DNA from: Xanthomonas sacchari
GTDB lineage: Bacteria; Pseudomonadota; Gammaproteobacteria; Xanthomonadales; Xanthomonadaceae
Assembly: GCF_024266585.1 (NCBI RefSeq)
Contig: NZ_CP100647.1
Coordinates: 124,001 to 188,000 of the forward strand
DNA: 64,000 nucleotides
Direction: 5' to 3'
Position numbers and translations under genes: made by a program. The notes beneath the pieces are model-generated. The model saw nothing but the letters and a program-made list of their open reading frames with translations, did no database searches and was not told the origin of the DNA. Positions within the stretch are counted from its first letter, which is position 1. Every line of letters starts with the position of its first letter. This document shows, piece by piece, positions 18,201-30,200 of the stretch.

Positions 18201-21200
18201 TGCCCGCGCCGCCGGCCATGCTGCTGATCGCGCTGGCGGTCTGATAGCCGTTGGCCGCTGCCGCCATGCCCTGCATCGCCGACAACCTGCCGTCGAAATT
18301 GCGTGCCGCATCGACGTTGTTGATCAGGTCGATCAGCGGCGATTTCACCCGCGCGAACGCACCGATCTTGAGCGTGTCGTCCTGCGAGGACGCGGCGTGG
18401 CTGTCGTTGGCGGTGAGCAACTGGATCGACGCGGCAGTCACATCCACGTCCTTGGCCGCGACCACGTTGCTGGCGCTCTGCGTATAGGTGCCGCCCGCGC
18501 TCAGGTTGACGTTGCCGCCCAGGCTGCCGACGCTGCTGGCCACCTGCGTCACCGTGGCGTTGTCGTCGCGGTGCTTCTCGGTGTGATAGCCGGAGAAGCG
18601 CTCGGTGTCGGAGATGACCACCGTGCCGATCGTCTTGTTGTCCGAGACGTTGGCGTTGCCGGCGGTGTCCTGCCCGCTCTGGATGGTCAGGTCGCCCGCC
18701 GCGTGCATCGCCACGTTGCCCTGTGCGGCGACATTGCTGGCAGTGAGGGTGATGTCGCCCTTGGTCGTGCTCAGGCTGGCGTTGCCGCCCACCGACAGTT
18801 GCGTGCCGGTGATGGTGTCGGTCTGGCCGTTGCCGTTGCCCTTCTGGTTGTAGTTGCCGAACGGTAGGCCCGTCGCATTGTTGAAGCTCCAGCCCTTGCC
18901 GCGGCTGTCGTTGCCGCTGGACGCGGTGGTATGCGCAACGCCCAGGTCGATGTTCTGGCTCGCCAGCAACAGCGCGTTGCCCTCGGCCGACAGTTGCGTG
19001 CCCTGGCTGGTGATCGAGCCGTCGCTGGCGAGCAGGGTCAGGTTGCCGCCGGCGCTGACCTGGCTCACCCGCGCGGTGCTGGTGCTGTCGTTCTGACCGG
19101 CAGTGGAGCGGTGCGATCCGGCCTGGATCACCACCGGCGTGAGCGCGGCCGCGGTGCCGGCCGTATCGCCCTCGGCACGACGGCTGAGCTTGCCCATGGT
19201 CGAGCCGCTGTCGGGCATGTTGCTGGTCGCCGAATCGCGTGCGCTGCGATACGCCGCGGCCGGGTCGTAGGTCACGCCGATAGAGAAGCCACTGGACTTG
19301 CTCGACTGATTGGACTGGTTGTCCACCGTGTCCTGGGCAGCGAGCAGGGCGATGTCCTTGGCCGCCAGGGTCAGGTCCTTGCCTGCGGCGACGTCGGAGG
19401 CACCGATGGTCAGTTGATCGCCGGCGCTGATCAGCAGATTGCCATTCTTGGCGCCGACCGCCGAGGCCACCTGGGTGGTGCTCTCGGTGCTGCTGTCGCT
19501 GCTGCTGCGCGACTTGCCGTAGCCGAGGCTGGCCACGCCGCCGGAGAAGCTGGCGCTGAAGCCGGACTTCTTCTGGGCACTGCTGTGCGCTTCGCTGCTC
19601 TGGTCCTGCGCCGAGACGATGGCCACGTCGTTGCCGGCCATCAGGCGCGCGTCCTGTTGCGCCAGCACGGTCGAACCGACCACGGCGATGTCGTTGCCTG
19701 CCTTGATCTGCACGCTGCCAGCGTCCAGCGAGGTGCCGACGGCCAGGCTGTCGTGCCACTCGTCGTGCGTGGTCGTGGTCTTGCTGGACAGGAAGCCCTT
19801 TTTCTTCTTCTGCATGTCCTGCACGGCGTCGTGCTGCTCCTGGGCGGCGAGCAGGTTGACGTCGTTGCCGGCGGACAAGCTCAGCGCGCCCTTGTCGGTG
19901 AACACATTGGCTGCGGCCAGGTTCACGTCGTGGCCGGACTGCAGGGCGATGTCGCCACCGGCGGTGAACGCGGTGCCGTGGACGGTCTCGTCGCGGGTGC
20001 TGGTGGTCTGCTTGAAGCGCTTGCGCGTCTCCAGGGTGGTGCTGCTGTCGACCGTGGTCAGCGTGGTGCTGTTGAGGTCGTTACCGGCGAACACGGCCAG
20101 CCCATTGCCGGCATCCAGCTTGGCCGCCGTCAAGTTGACGTCGTGGCCGGCGCTGAGCACCAGGTTGCCGCCGGCCGTGAGCGCCTGCTGGTCGATGTCC
20201 TGGGTGGTCGTGGTGGTGACGACCCTGGTCTTGCCCTGGCGGGTCTGGTCGGTGACGGTGCGGCTGTCGCCGAGCACCGAGGTCACGTTGAGGTCGTGGC
20301 CGGCGGCGGCGATCAGGTTGCCATCGGCCTTCACCTGCGCCTGACGGATGGTCAGATCGTTGCCGGCGGCCAGTTGCAGGCTGCCGCCGGTGGCGATGCT
20401 GGTGCGTACCGTGGCCTTGCCGTTGGCGTCTGTGACCGGGGTCAGCGACAGGTCGTGCCCGGCCTGCAGCGCGGCGTCGCCGCCGGCGGCGATCGCCACG
20501 CCGTGCAGTTGCAGGTCGTTGCCGGCCTGCAGGGACAGGTTGTTGCCGACGGTCAGGCTGGTGCTATCGCCGCCGCGCGTCAAGCCGGATTCGTTGCGCA
20601 GCGCGGTCGGCTGCAGCGTGAGGTTGTTGCCGGCCTGCAGCGCGGCGCTGTTGCCGGCCTGCACGGTGGTGCCGGCGAGGCTGAGGTCGCGCCCGGCCTG
20701 TAGTGCCGCGTTGTTGCCCGCCTGGACCGTGGTCCCGGTCAAGCTGATGTCGCGTCCTGCCGTCAGCAGCAGGTTGTCCTGCGCCACGATGCTGGAGCGC
20801 CCATTCATCGCATCGCCGCTGGTACTGCTGGTCAGGTCGCGGCCGGCACTCAGCAGCACGTCGCGGCCGGCGATCTGGCCGCCGAGGTTCAGCAGATCCT
20901 GCTTGGCCTGCAGCGCCACGGTGCCACTGGACACGATGCGCCCCTGGTTGAGCAGGTTGCCGGCGGTGGCGCTGACGTTGGCGCCGCTGATGGTGCCGGT
21001 GTTCGTCAAGCCGGCCGTGGCATTGAGCACGGTGTCGCCCACACCACCGGCCAGCAGTGCGCCGTCGCTGCGCAGGGTCAGCGCGGTCTTGGACGCCAGG
21101 TACACCACCGGCACCAGCACCTTCTGGCCCTGGACCTCCTGTTCCACCATCCACACGATGTCGTGGGTCAGCGCGGCGACCTGATCGGCCGTCAGCGCCA

Positions 21201-24200
21201 CGCCCACGCTCAGGTGCAGCGCGCTCGCCTCGGCCACGCCGCCATCCAGCAGTGCGCGGTACTGGGCCACGCCGTCGGCGTAGTTGCCCAGGTAGCGGCG
21301 GCCGGTGAGCTGGGTGATCTGGTCCAGCACCAGGCGCTGCTCGTAGAAGCCGTCGCCCAGGCGGGTCTGGGTCCACTGCGGATCCACGCCGAGCTTGTCC
21401 AGCAGGTAGTCGCTGCTGATGAAGTTGTTGTAGTCGACGAAGCGCGGATCGGTCTCGATCAGGTAGCGGCGGCCGGAGGCGCCGTTGCTGGCATTGACCC
21501 CGCCCAGGCCGTTGGCGGCGCGGCCCAGCGTGCTGACGCTGGCGCCATTGCTGCCGACCAGGCGGTACAGCCCGCCCATCGGCAGCACGATGTTGCCCAG
21601 CGGCGCGCCGACGCCGCCGACCACCTGCGGCACCTGGCCGGTGCCCGGGTCGATCTGCTGGTACTGGCCCGGCACCGTGCCGGCGGTGAGCACCGCCTGC
21701 GCGGTGCCGGCCTGGACCTGGCTGCGGCTGCCGCTGCCGGCGCCGCCGAGCTGGGCCTGCACACTGCCGGCCTGCACCTGCGACGCATTGACCGCGCTGG
21801 CGCCGGTCAATGCGGTCTGGACACCCTGCGCCTGCACGGTGGCGGCGCTGGCATCCGCCGTGCCGACAAGGTTGCGCTGGCCGTCATCGATCCGGATCTG
21901 GCCAAGTCCGGCGGCGGTGATGCGATTGCCGACGCTAGCCCCGCCGGTCGCGGCGGCGGTCTGCGCCTGCACGGCGGTATTCCCAGCGCCGCTGGCGCTC
22001 TGCGTGCCGCGGCGGTTCAGGGTCGCGCCCTGGGTGGCATTGAAGGCAGCGCCGCTGATGCTGCGGCCATCGCTGCCGACCGCACCGTTGCTGATGGTGG
22101 CGCCATTGATCGCCACGCCCTGCCCGCCGGTCATGTTGGCGGCCAAGGCGACATAGGTGTTCTGCAGGGTGCCGGTTGCGACGACCGTGGCTTGCGTGCC
22201 GCCGATGCTACCGCTGCCCGCCTGCTCTTCGTTATCGTCGATACTGCACACCTTCTTGCCCGGCGACACCGTGCAAGGACGGGAACGCGGGCTGTCGGTG
22301 TACTCGGTATCGGTGTAGTTGACCGTCTGCTGCAACGCCAGCGCCTGGTTCAGTACGCTCTCGCTGCCGCCGATCATGCCGTCGGCCAGCCCGGACACGC
22401 CCTGCTGGTTGACCCACAGGCCGCCGCCCGCCGCGATCGTGGAAGCGGTGTTGGCGACGCTGCCGGACAGCGCGACGTTGCCGCCGGCCACGATTCGCCC
22501 TTCGGCGCTGGCCGCCGTCACACGTTCGCGTGACTGCGCGTCGAAGGTCCGGAACAACCCGAGATTGTGACCGCGATGGCCCGAAGGTTCCGGGTCGTTA
22601 CGCAGTTCCTGCTCCGGCATCGCCTGGTTCGCCGCGGCGCGCTCGTCCGCCGTCATGGCCGAGGTCGCCGTGGTAATGGCGCGCCGGCGGTTATTGATCT
22701 GATTGGCCGCGATCAGGATGCTGCCATCGGCCTCGATGCTGCCGGAGACGTTGTCCAGCGTGCCGGTGCGCGCGGTGAGCGTGCCATTGCCGTCGCGCGC
22801 GGCGCCGATGGCGATGTTGCCGAGGCTGAAGATCTTCGCGTCGCGGTTGACCAGCTGGTCGCGCACCAGCAGGGTCATGCCGTTGGTGGCGCCGATCAGC
22901 GCGCTGCCGTAGGCGGCATTGTCGGTCGCGCCGCCCAGGTCGGCGCCGTTGACCAGGGTGCCGGTGTCCACCAGCACGTTGCCGCCGACCACGCTGCCGG
23001 TGTTGGCCACCGACCCGGCGGTGATCTGCAGGTTGCCGCTGGCGGAGATGTCGCCGGCATTGCCGACGCTGCCGCCGGTGTTCAACTGCACGTTGCCCGA
23101 GCGCATGGCGGCGCCGGCAAGATTGTTGATGCTGCCGGCGTTGATGCCGAGGCTGCGTCCGGCCTGCAGCGTCGAGGCGTTGACGAAGTTGCCGCCCACC
23201 GCCAGGCGGAAGTCGCCGTTGCTGGTGATGTCGGCACCGGCGCGGTGGGTGTAGTCGCTGCGGATGGTCAGGTCGAGCAGGTTCTGGCCGAGGATGCTGC
23301 CGCCGCCGTCGAAGCCGACGGTGTCGATGACCACATCGCCCGCGCCGCCGGCGCTGCTGCCGGCGCCGATCTGGCCGCCGCTGTTGCTCAGGCTCTGCAG
23401 GCTCAGGCGCACCGCCTGCTCGGCCTTGATCTTGCCGTTGCGGTTGTCGAGGCTGGCCCCATTGCGCTGTAGCAGCATGCTGCCGCCGGCGTAGACGCTG
23501 CCGCCCTGGTTGTCGAGCGCGTTGGTGTTGGCGACCAGGTCGCCGCCGGCCACCAGGTGTCCGCTGCCGTTGGCGATGCTGGCGGCATCGAGCACGACGC
23601 TGCCGCGCCCGCCCAGGCTGCCGCCGACGTTGCGCAACTCGCCGCCGGTGGTGAGCCGGGTCAGGCCGCCGCCGTTGTTGACGATGCTGCCCTGGCTGTT
23701 GTCGATGCGGCCGCCGGACAGGGTCATGGCGTTGCCGCTGTCGAGCTGGCCGCCGCTGTTGAGCAGCGCGCCGCTGACCGCCACGGTGAGATCGCGCGCG
23801 GCGCCGATGCGCCCGCTCTGGTGGTTGTCGAGCTGGCCGCGCGCGGTCAGCGCCAGGTCGCGCCCGGCCTGCACGGTCCCGGCAGCGTTGCTGACGTTCT
23901 CCGCGCCGAGGGTCAGATCGGTGCTGGCGCCGAGCAGGCCGCCGTCGTTGGTCAGGGCGTGCGCCAGGTCGGCGCGCAGGTCGCCGCCGGCACCGTTGAC
24001 GCTGACTGCCTGCAGCGTGCCGCTGCGGTTGTCGAGGCTGTCGGCGCGCAGCACGAGGCTGCCGCCGGCTGCCTGCAGCACGCCGCTGCGGTTGTCGAGC
24101 GCGCCGTTGCCCAGTTGCAGGGTCAACCCACGCGCGGACACGTTGCCGCCGACGTTGCCCAGGCCCGCCGCGGTGACGCTGGCATCGCCAGCGGCGGCGA

Positions 24201-27200
24201 TGGTGCCGCCCTGGTTGTCGAGCGTGCTGCCGGCGCTGAGCTGCAGCTGGCCCTGGGTGAGGATCCGGCCGCCGGCATTGCCGAGGGCGCCGGTGCTGCT
24301 GACCGTGAAGGTGCCGCCACCGGCATGTTCGATGCGCCCTTGCGCATTGTTGATCGAGGCGGCGCTGAGCTGCAGGTCGCTGCCGTTGCTGACCAGGCGG
24401 CCGCCACCGTTGTCGAACGTGCCGCCGATAGCCAGGCGGGTGGTGCCGCTGCCGCTCTGCACCAGGCTGCCATTGCCGTTGCGCAGCGTGGCCACGCCCA
24501 GGTCCAGACCCGCGGCCTGCAGTTGTCCACTGACGCCGTTGAGCGCGCTGTTGTCCAGCGCGCCGCCGGCGCGCACGGTGAGCAGGCCGCCGGCCAGCAG
24601 GTCGGCGCCGCGGTGATCCGCGTCGCCGCTCGCGGTCAGGGTGGCGTTGCCGCCGACGCGGGTGGTGCTGCCGGCCAGCGCCAGTTGCGCGGCATCGGCG
24701 GCGAGGTTGCCGGCGGCGATCAGGCGGCCACTGGCGCTGAGCGTGCCGTCGACATGCAGGGTCAGGGAACCACTGTTGCCGAGGCTGCCATCGCTGCGCA
24801 CGCCGGCCGCGGCCACCCCGCCGATAGCGACACTGCCGCCGCTCAGGCGCAGGTTGCCGCTGGACAGGGTCTGCCCGGCGTTGTCGATGCGCTGGCCCTG
24901 CAGCGCGATGTCGGCGCCGCTGACGGTGCCGCGCTGGAGCACGCCGGCGTCGCTGCCGAGCACGACCTGGTTGGCGTTGAGGGTGCCGGCTACGGTCAGG
25001 TCGCCGTGGGACTGCAGCTGCAGCGTGGTCGCCGCGCTCAAGGCACCGTTCTGGGTCAGCGTGCCGCCGGCCTGTGCGCTGAAGGCACCGGCGGAGGCCA
25101 GGGTGCCGCCCAGGTTCAGATCGCCCTGGCTGACCAGGGCCACGTCGCCGGTTTCGCTGCCGAGCTGGCCGCTGCTGGCGACGCTGGCCGCCTGCACGCG
25201 CAAGGCGTTGCCGGCGATCAGGTCGCCGCGGTTGTCGACCGCGCCGTTGGCGGTCAGCGCCAGGCGCTGCACGCCGTAGCTGCGGCCGGTCTGCTGCAGG
25301 GAGCCGACGTCCAGCTGCAGGCGCTGGCGCGCACGCAGCGCGCCGGCATTGCTGAGCAGCCCGCTCACGGTGAAGGTGCCATTGCCCAGGGCGGCGAGCA
25401 TGCCGCTGCCGCTGTTGTTGGCGCTGGCGGCGGTGAGGCTCAGGTCAGTGCCGGCCACCACCTGGGCGGCGTTGTTGAGCGCGCCAGTGGCGCGCAGGTC
25501 AACGGTGGAGGCGGCCTGCACCGGGCCGCCAAGGGCGAGATCGCCCGTGCTGGTCATCGCCAGGGTGGTGCCGGCATCGACCGTGCCCTGGCTGTCGATG
25601 GCGGCGCCGCTCAGGCGCAGCGCACCGGCGCTGTGCAGCACGCTCTGGCTGCCGCTGCCAAGGGTGCGGCCGGCCTGCAGGGTGGCGTCCTGGCCGGCGC
25701 TGAGGCTGCCGTCCACGTGCAGGTCCCGCTGCGCCTGTGCCTGCAGTCCCTGCGTGGTGGCGAGCTGGCCGCCCAGGGTCAGGTCGCGACCGGCACGCAG
25801 GTCCAGCGCCTGCGCGCTGAGGGTGCCGGCCTGCAGCAGATCGCCCTGCGCCTGCGCGCTGAACCCGGTGGCCGCGGCGACGGTGCCGCCCAGTTGCAGG
25901 TCGCCCTGGCTGGTCAGCGTCACCTGGCCGTTCTGGCTGCCGAGTTGGCCGGTGCTGGCGATGCGCGCGGCATCGAGCTGCAGGTCGCGCTTGGCGATCA
26001 GGTCGCCCTGGCTGTCGATGGCGCCGCTGGCGTGCAGGGTCAGCGCGTCACCGGCGTAGGCCTGGCCGCTGTGCTGCAGGGTCCCCACGTCCAGGGTCAT
26101 GGCCTGGCCGGACTGCAGGGTGCCGGCGTTCGCGAGGGTGCCGGCGGTGGTCAGGCCCAGCGCGCCGCGCGCGCCCAGGCTGGCGCCGGTGGCATTGGCG
26201 ATGCCGGCGGCGGTGACGGTGAGATCGCGCCCAGCCAGGACCTGCCCGGCGTTGGTCAGCTGCGTTCCCGCAGTGAACGCCACATCGCGGCCACCCTGAG
26301 CCACGCCAGCCAGGGCCAGGGTGCCGTCGCTGCGCAGGGTCAGGTCGGTGGCGGCATCGAGCGTGCCGCGGCTGTCGAGGTTGCCGCCCTGCAGCGTGAT
26401 CGCGCCAGCCGTGCTCTGCAGGATCGCATTGCTGCCCGTGGCGAGCGTTGCACCACTCAACTGCATGCTGCCGGCAGCCAGCGCCTGGCCATCGACGCTG
26501 AGCGCACGCTGCGCCTGCAGCGCGAGATCGGCGGCGCTCTGCAGCGTCCCGGTGATGCCGACATCGCGGCCGCTCAGCGCAATGGAACCGGCCTTGGCCG
26601 CGCCATCCAGGCGCAGATCACCCAGCGCGGTGGCGTTCAACGCCTGCGCGGCGATCACGCTGCCGCCCAGTTGCAGGTCGCCCTGGCTGGTCAACGTCAC
26701 CTGCCCGTTCTGGCTGCCGAGTTGGCCGGTGCTGGCGATGCGCGCGGCATCGAGCTGCAGGTCGCGCTTGGCGATTAGGTCGCCCTGGCTGTCGATGGCG
26801 CCGCTGGCGCGCAGGCTCAGCGTGTCGCCGGCGTAGGCCTGGCCGCTGTGCTGCAGGGTCCCCACGTCCAGGGTCATGGCCTGGCCGGACTGCAGGGTGC
26901 CGGCGTTGGCGAGGGTGCCCGCGGTGGTCAGGCCCAGCGCGCCGCGCGCGGCCAGGCTGGTGCCGGTCACGTTGGTGATGCCGCTGGCGGCGACGCTCAA
27001 GTCGCGCCCGGCCAGAACCTGCCCGGCGTTGGTCAGCTGCGTTCCCGCAGTGAGCGCCACATCGCGGCCGGCCTGGGCCACGCCAGCCAGGGCCAAAGTG
27101 CCGTCGCTGCGCAGGGTCAGGTCGGTGGCGGCATCGAGCGTGCCGCGGCTGTCGATGGCACCGCCCTGCAGCGTGATCGCGCCAGCCGTGCTCTGCAGGA

Positions 27201-30200
27201 TCGCGGCGCTGCCCGTGGCGACGCTGGCGCCCTGCAGTTGCAGGTCGCCGGCGGCCAAGGCCTGGCCATCCACACTCAATGCGCGTTGTGCCTGCAGCGT
27301 CGCGCCGGTCGCGCTCTGCAACGCACCGGCAACCCCCACATCGCGCCCGCTCAGCGCGATCGCACGCGCCTTGGCCGCGCCATCCAGGCGCAGGTCACCC
27401 AGCGCGGTGGCGTTCAACGCCTGCGCAGCGATCACGCTGCCGCCCAGCGTCAGGTCGCCCTGGCTGGTCAACGTCACCTGGCCGTTCTGGCTGCCGAGCT
27501 GGCCGCTGTTGCCGAGGCTGCCCACATCCACCAGCAGGTCGCCGCCGGCGATCACGTTGCCGCGGTTGTCCATCGCGCCGCTGCTGCGCAGCGTCAGCGC
27601 CTGGCCGGTGGACAGCGTGCCGCTGTGCTGCAGGCTGCCGGCCTGCAACTGCAGCGCCTGCTCGCCGCGCAGCAGGCCGGCGTTGTCGAGCAGGCCATCG
27701 ACGTGCAGGTCCAGTCCGCGACCGGCGGCCAGCATGCCGGCGGCGCGGTTGACCGCGCTGGCCGCCTGCACCTGCAGGTCGCGCCCGGCCACCACACGGG
27801 CGCTGTTGTCGAACGCGCCCGCAGCGCTCAGCCGCACGTCGTTGCCGCCCTGGGCGATGCCGGCCAGGCGCAGTGCGTCCTGGCTATGCACGGTCAGGTC
27901 GGTGGCGGCGTCCAGCGTACCTTGGCTGTCGAGGCTGCCGCCCTGCAGGGCGATCGCGCCGGCCGTGCTCTGCAGCACCGCCGCGCTGCCGGTGGCGACG
28001 CTGGTGCCCTGCAACTGCAGGTCGCCCGTGGCCAGGGCCTGGCCATCGACGCTCAGTGCGCGCTGCGCCTGCGCCTGCAGGGTCGATGCGCTCTGCACGG
28101 TGCCGGCCAGGCTCAGGTCGCGTCCGGCATCCAATTGCACGGATTGCGCCTTGCTGGTGCCGCCGTGCAGCAGATCGCCCGCGGCCTGCAGGTGCAGCGC
28201 GGTGCCGGCGATCTGGGTACCGTCGAGTTGCAGATCGCCGGCGCTGGTCACGCTCAGTTGACCGTCCTGGCTGCCCAGCTGACCGCTGCTGGCGACGCTG
28301 CCGGCGGTGATCGCCACGTCGCGCTTGCCGATCAGATCGCCGGTGTTGCCCAGCGCGGTGGCCGCCTGCACGGTCAGCGTGTCGCCGGCATAGGTGCGGC
28401 CGCTCTGTTGCAGGCTGCCGACGTTCAAGCTCGCGGCCTGGCCGGCCTGCACCAGGCCGGCGTTGTCGAAGCTACCCTGCACGTTGGTGTCGAGCGCATC
28501 CTGCGCGAGCAACTGGCCTTGCGCCTGGTTGCTGGCGCTGGCGGCGCTGAGCTGCAGGGCACGCCCGGCGAACACCTTGGCCTGGGTGTCGAGGTTGCCG
28601 TCGGCCAGCACCGCGACGTCGCGCCCGGCCTGGGCGATGCCGGCCAGGGTGAGGTCGCCGGTGCTGTGCAGGCGCAGATCGGTGCCCGCATCCAGCGTGC
28701 CCTGGCTGTCCAGCGCCGCGCTGTCCACCTGCAGCGCGGCGGCGCTCTGCAGCAGCGCGCCGGTGCCCAGCGCGACACTGGCCGCGCTGACGCCGAGCGC
28801 GCCGCTCGCGCTGGCCTGGCCGTCCACGCGCAGCGCACGTTGCGCCTGCAGCTGCAGGGTGTCGCTGCTCTGCACGGTGCCGGCCACATCGAGGTTGCCC
28901 GCGGCGTTGAGCTGCACGCCCGCCGCACGCAGGCTGCCGCGCTGCTGCAGATCGCCCAGCGCCTGCGCCTGCAAGGCGCCAGCGGCAGCGACCACGCCGT
29001 CGAGCTGCACATCGCCGCGGCTGTTCAGCGCGACCTGGCCCTGCTGGCTGCCCAGTTGGCCGCTGCTGACCAGACTGCCGGCCTCGACCTGCACGTCGCC
29101 ACCGCCGACCAGGTCGCCCTGGTTGGCAACGGCGCCATCCACGGTCAGGGTCAGCGTGGTACCGGCATTGGCCGAGCCGGTCTGTGCCAGGCTGCCGGCG
29201 CGCAGGCGGAGCGCACCACCCGCGTACAGCTGGCCGTCGTTGGACAGCGCGCTGGCGCTGGTCAGGCTGGCGTCGCCTAGGGCCGACAAGCTGCCGCCCG
29301 CGGCATTGCTCAGCGTGCCGGCGTTGGCGCTGAGCGCGCTACCGGCCACGACCTGCGCCTGGTTCTGCAGCACCCCGGCGCTGGTGAGGACCAGATCGCC
29401 ACGCGATTGCACGGTGCCGGCCAGTTGCAAATCGTTGGCGCTGCGCAGCGCCAGGGTCGTGCCGGCATCCAGCACGCCGGCCTGGGCGATGCTGGCGCCG
29501 TCCAGCGCCAACGCGCCGCCGGTCTGCACCTGCCCGCGCTGCGCCAACGCCCCCTGTGCGTGCAAGGTGGCGTTGCCGCCGGCGGCCAGCGTGGCGCTGC
29601 TGCGCAACTGACCATCGGCGCTCAACTGCAAGTCGCCATCGGTGCGGACCACGCCGTCCAGCGTGGCGTCGCCGGCGGCTTGCAGCTGCGCGCTGCCCGC
29701 GCCCAGGGTGCCCGATTGCAGCAGCGCGCCGCCGGCCTGCGCGCTCAACGCGCCCTTCGCCGCCACCTGCCCGGTCAGGGCCAGGTCGCCGCGGCTGCGC
29801 AGGGCGACGTCGCCGCCCTGGCTGCCGAGTTCGCCGCTGCTGCGCAGTTGCGCCGCGTCCACGCTCAGCGCCGCGCCGGCCACCAGGCTGCCGCTGTTGC
29901 TCAGCGCCGCGGTCGTGGCGAGCGTGGCGTTGCGCCCGGCGTAGCTGCCGCCGCTGTTGCCGACGCTGGCCGCGTCGATGCGCAGATCGCGGCCGGCGTA
30001 CAGCGTGCCGGCGTTGTCGAGCGCGCCCGGCGTGGCCACGGCGATGTCGCCACCGGCCGACACCACCGCACCGGCCGCATTGCCGATCGACGCCGCGGCC
30101 AGGTCCAGGCGCCCGCCGGCGCTGAGCTGGCCGAGCGTGTCCAGGCGTCCGCCAGCCTGCACGCTGGCGTCCTGCCAGGATTGCGCCAGGCCGGACAGGC

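Noticed and set aside
16648-29280. Long plus-strand open frames antisense to cdiA (739, 1,073 and 810 codons)
   Set aside because: They mirror the GC-rich, repetitive cdiA codons, have Ala/Gly/Arg/His-rich low-complexity translations, and lack start signals or domains.
25162-29827. CRISPR-like array
   Set aside because: The repeats are ~777 bp, in frame with cdiA and encode beta-helix turns; there are no short direct repeats with unique spacers.
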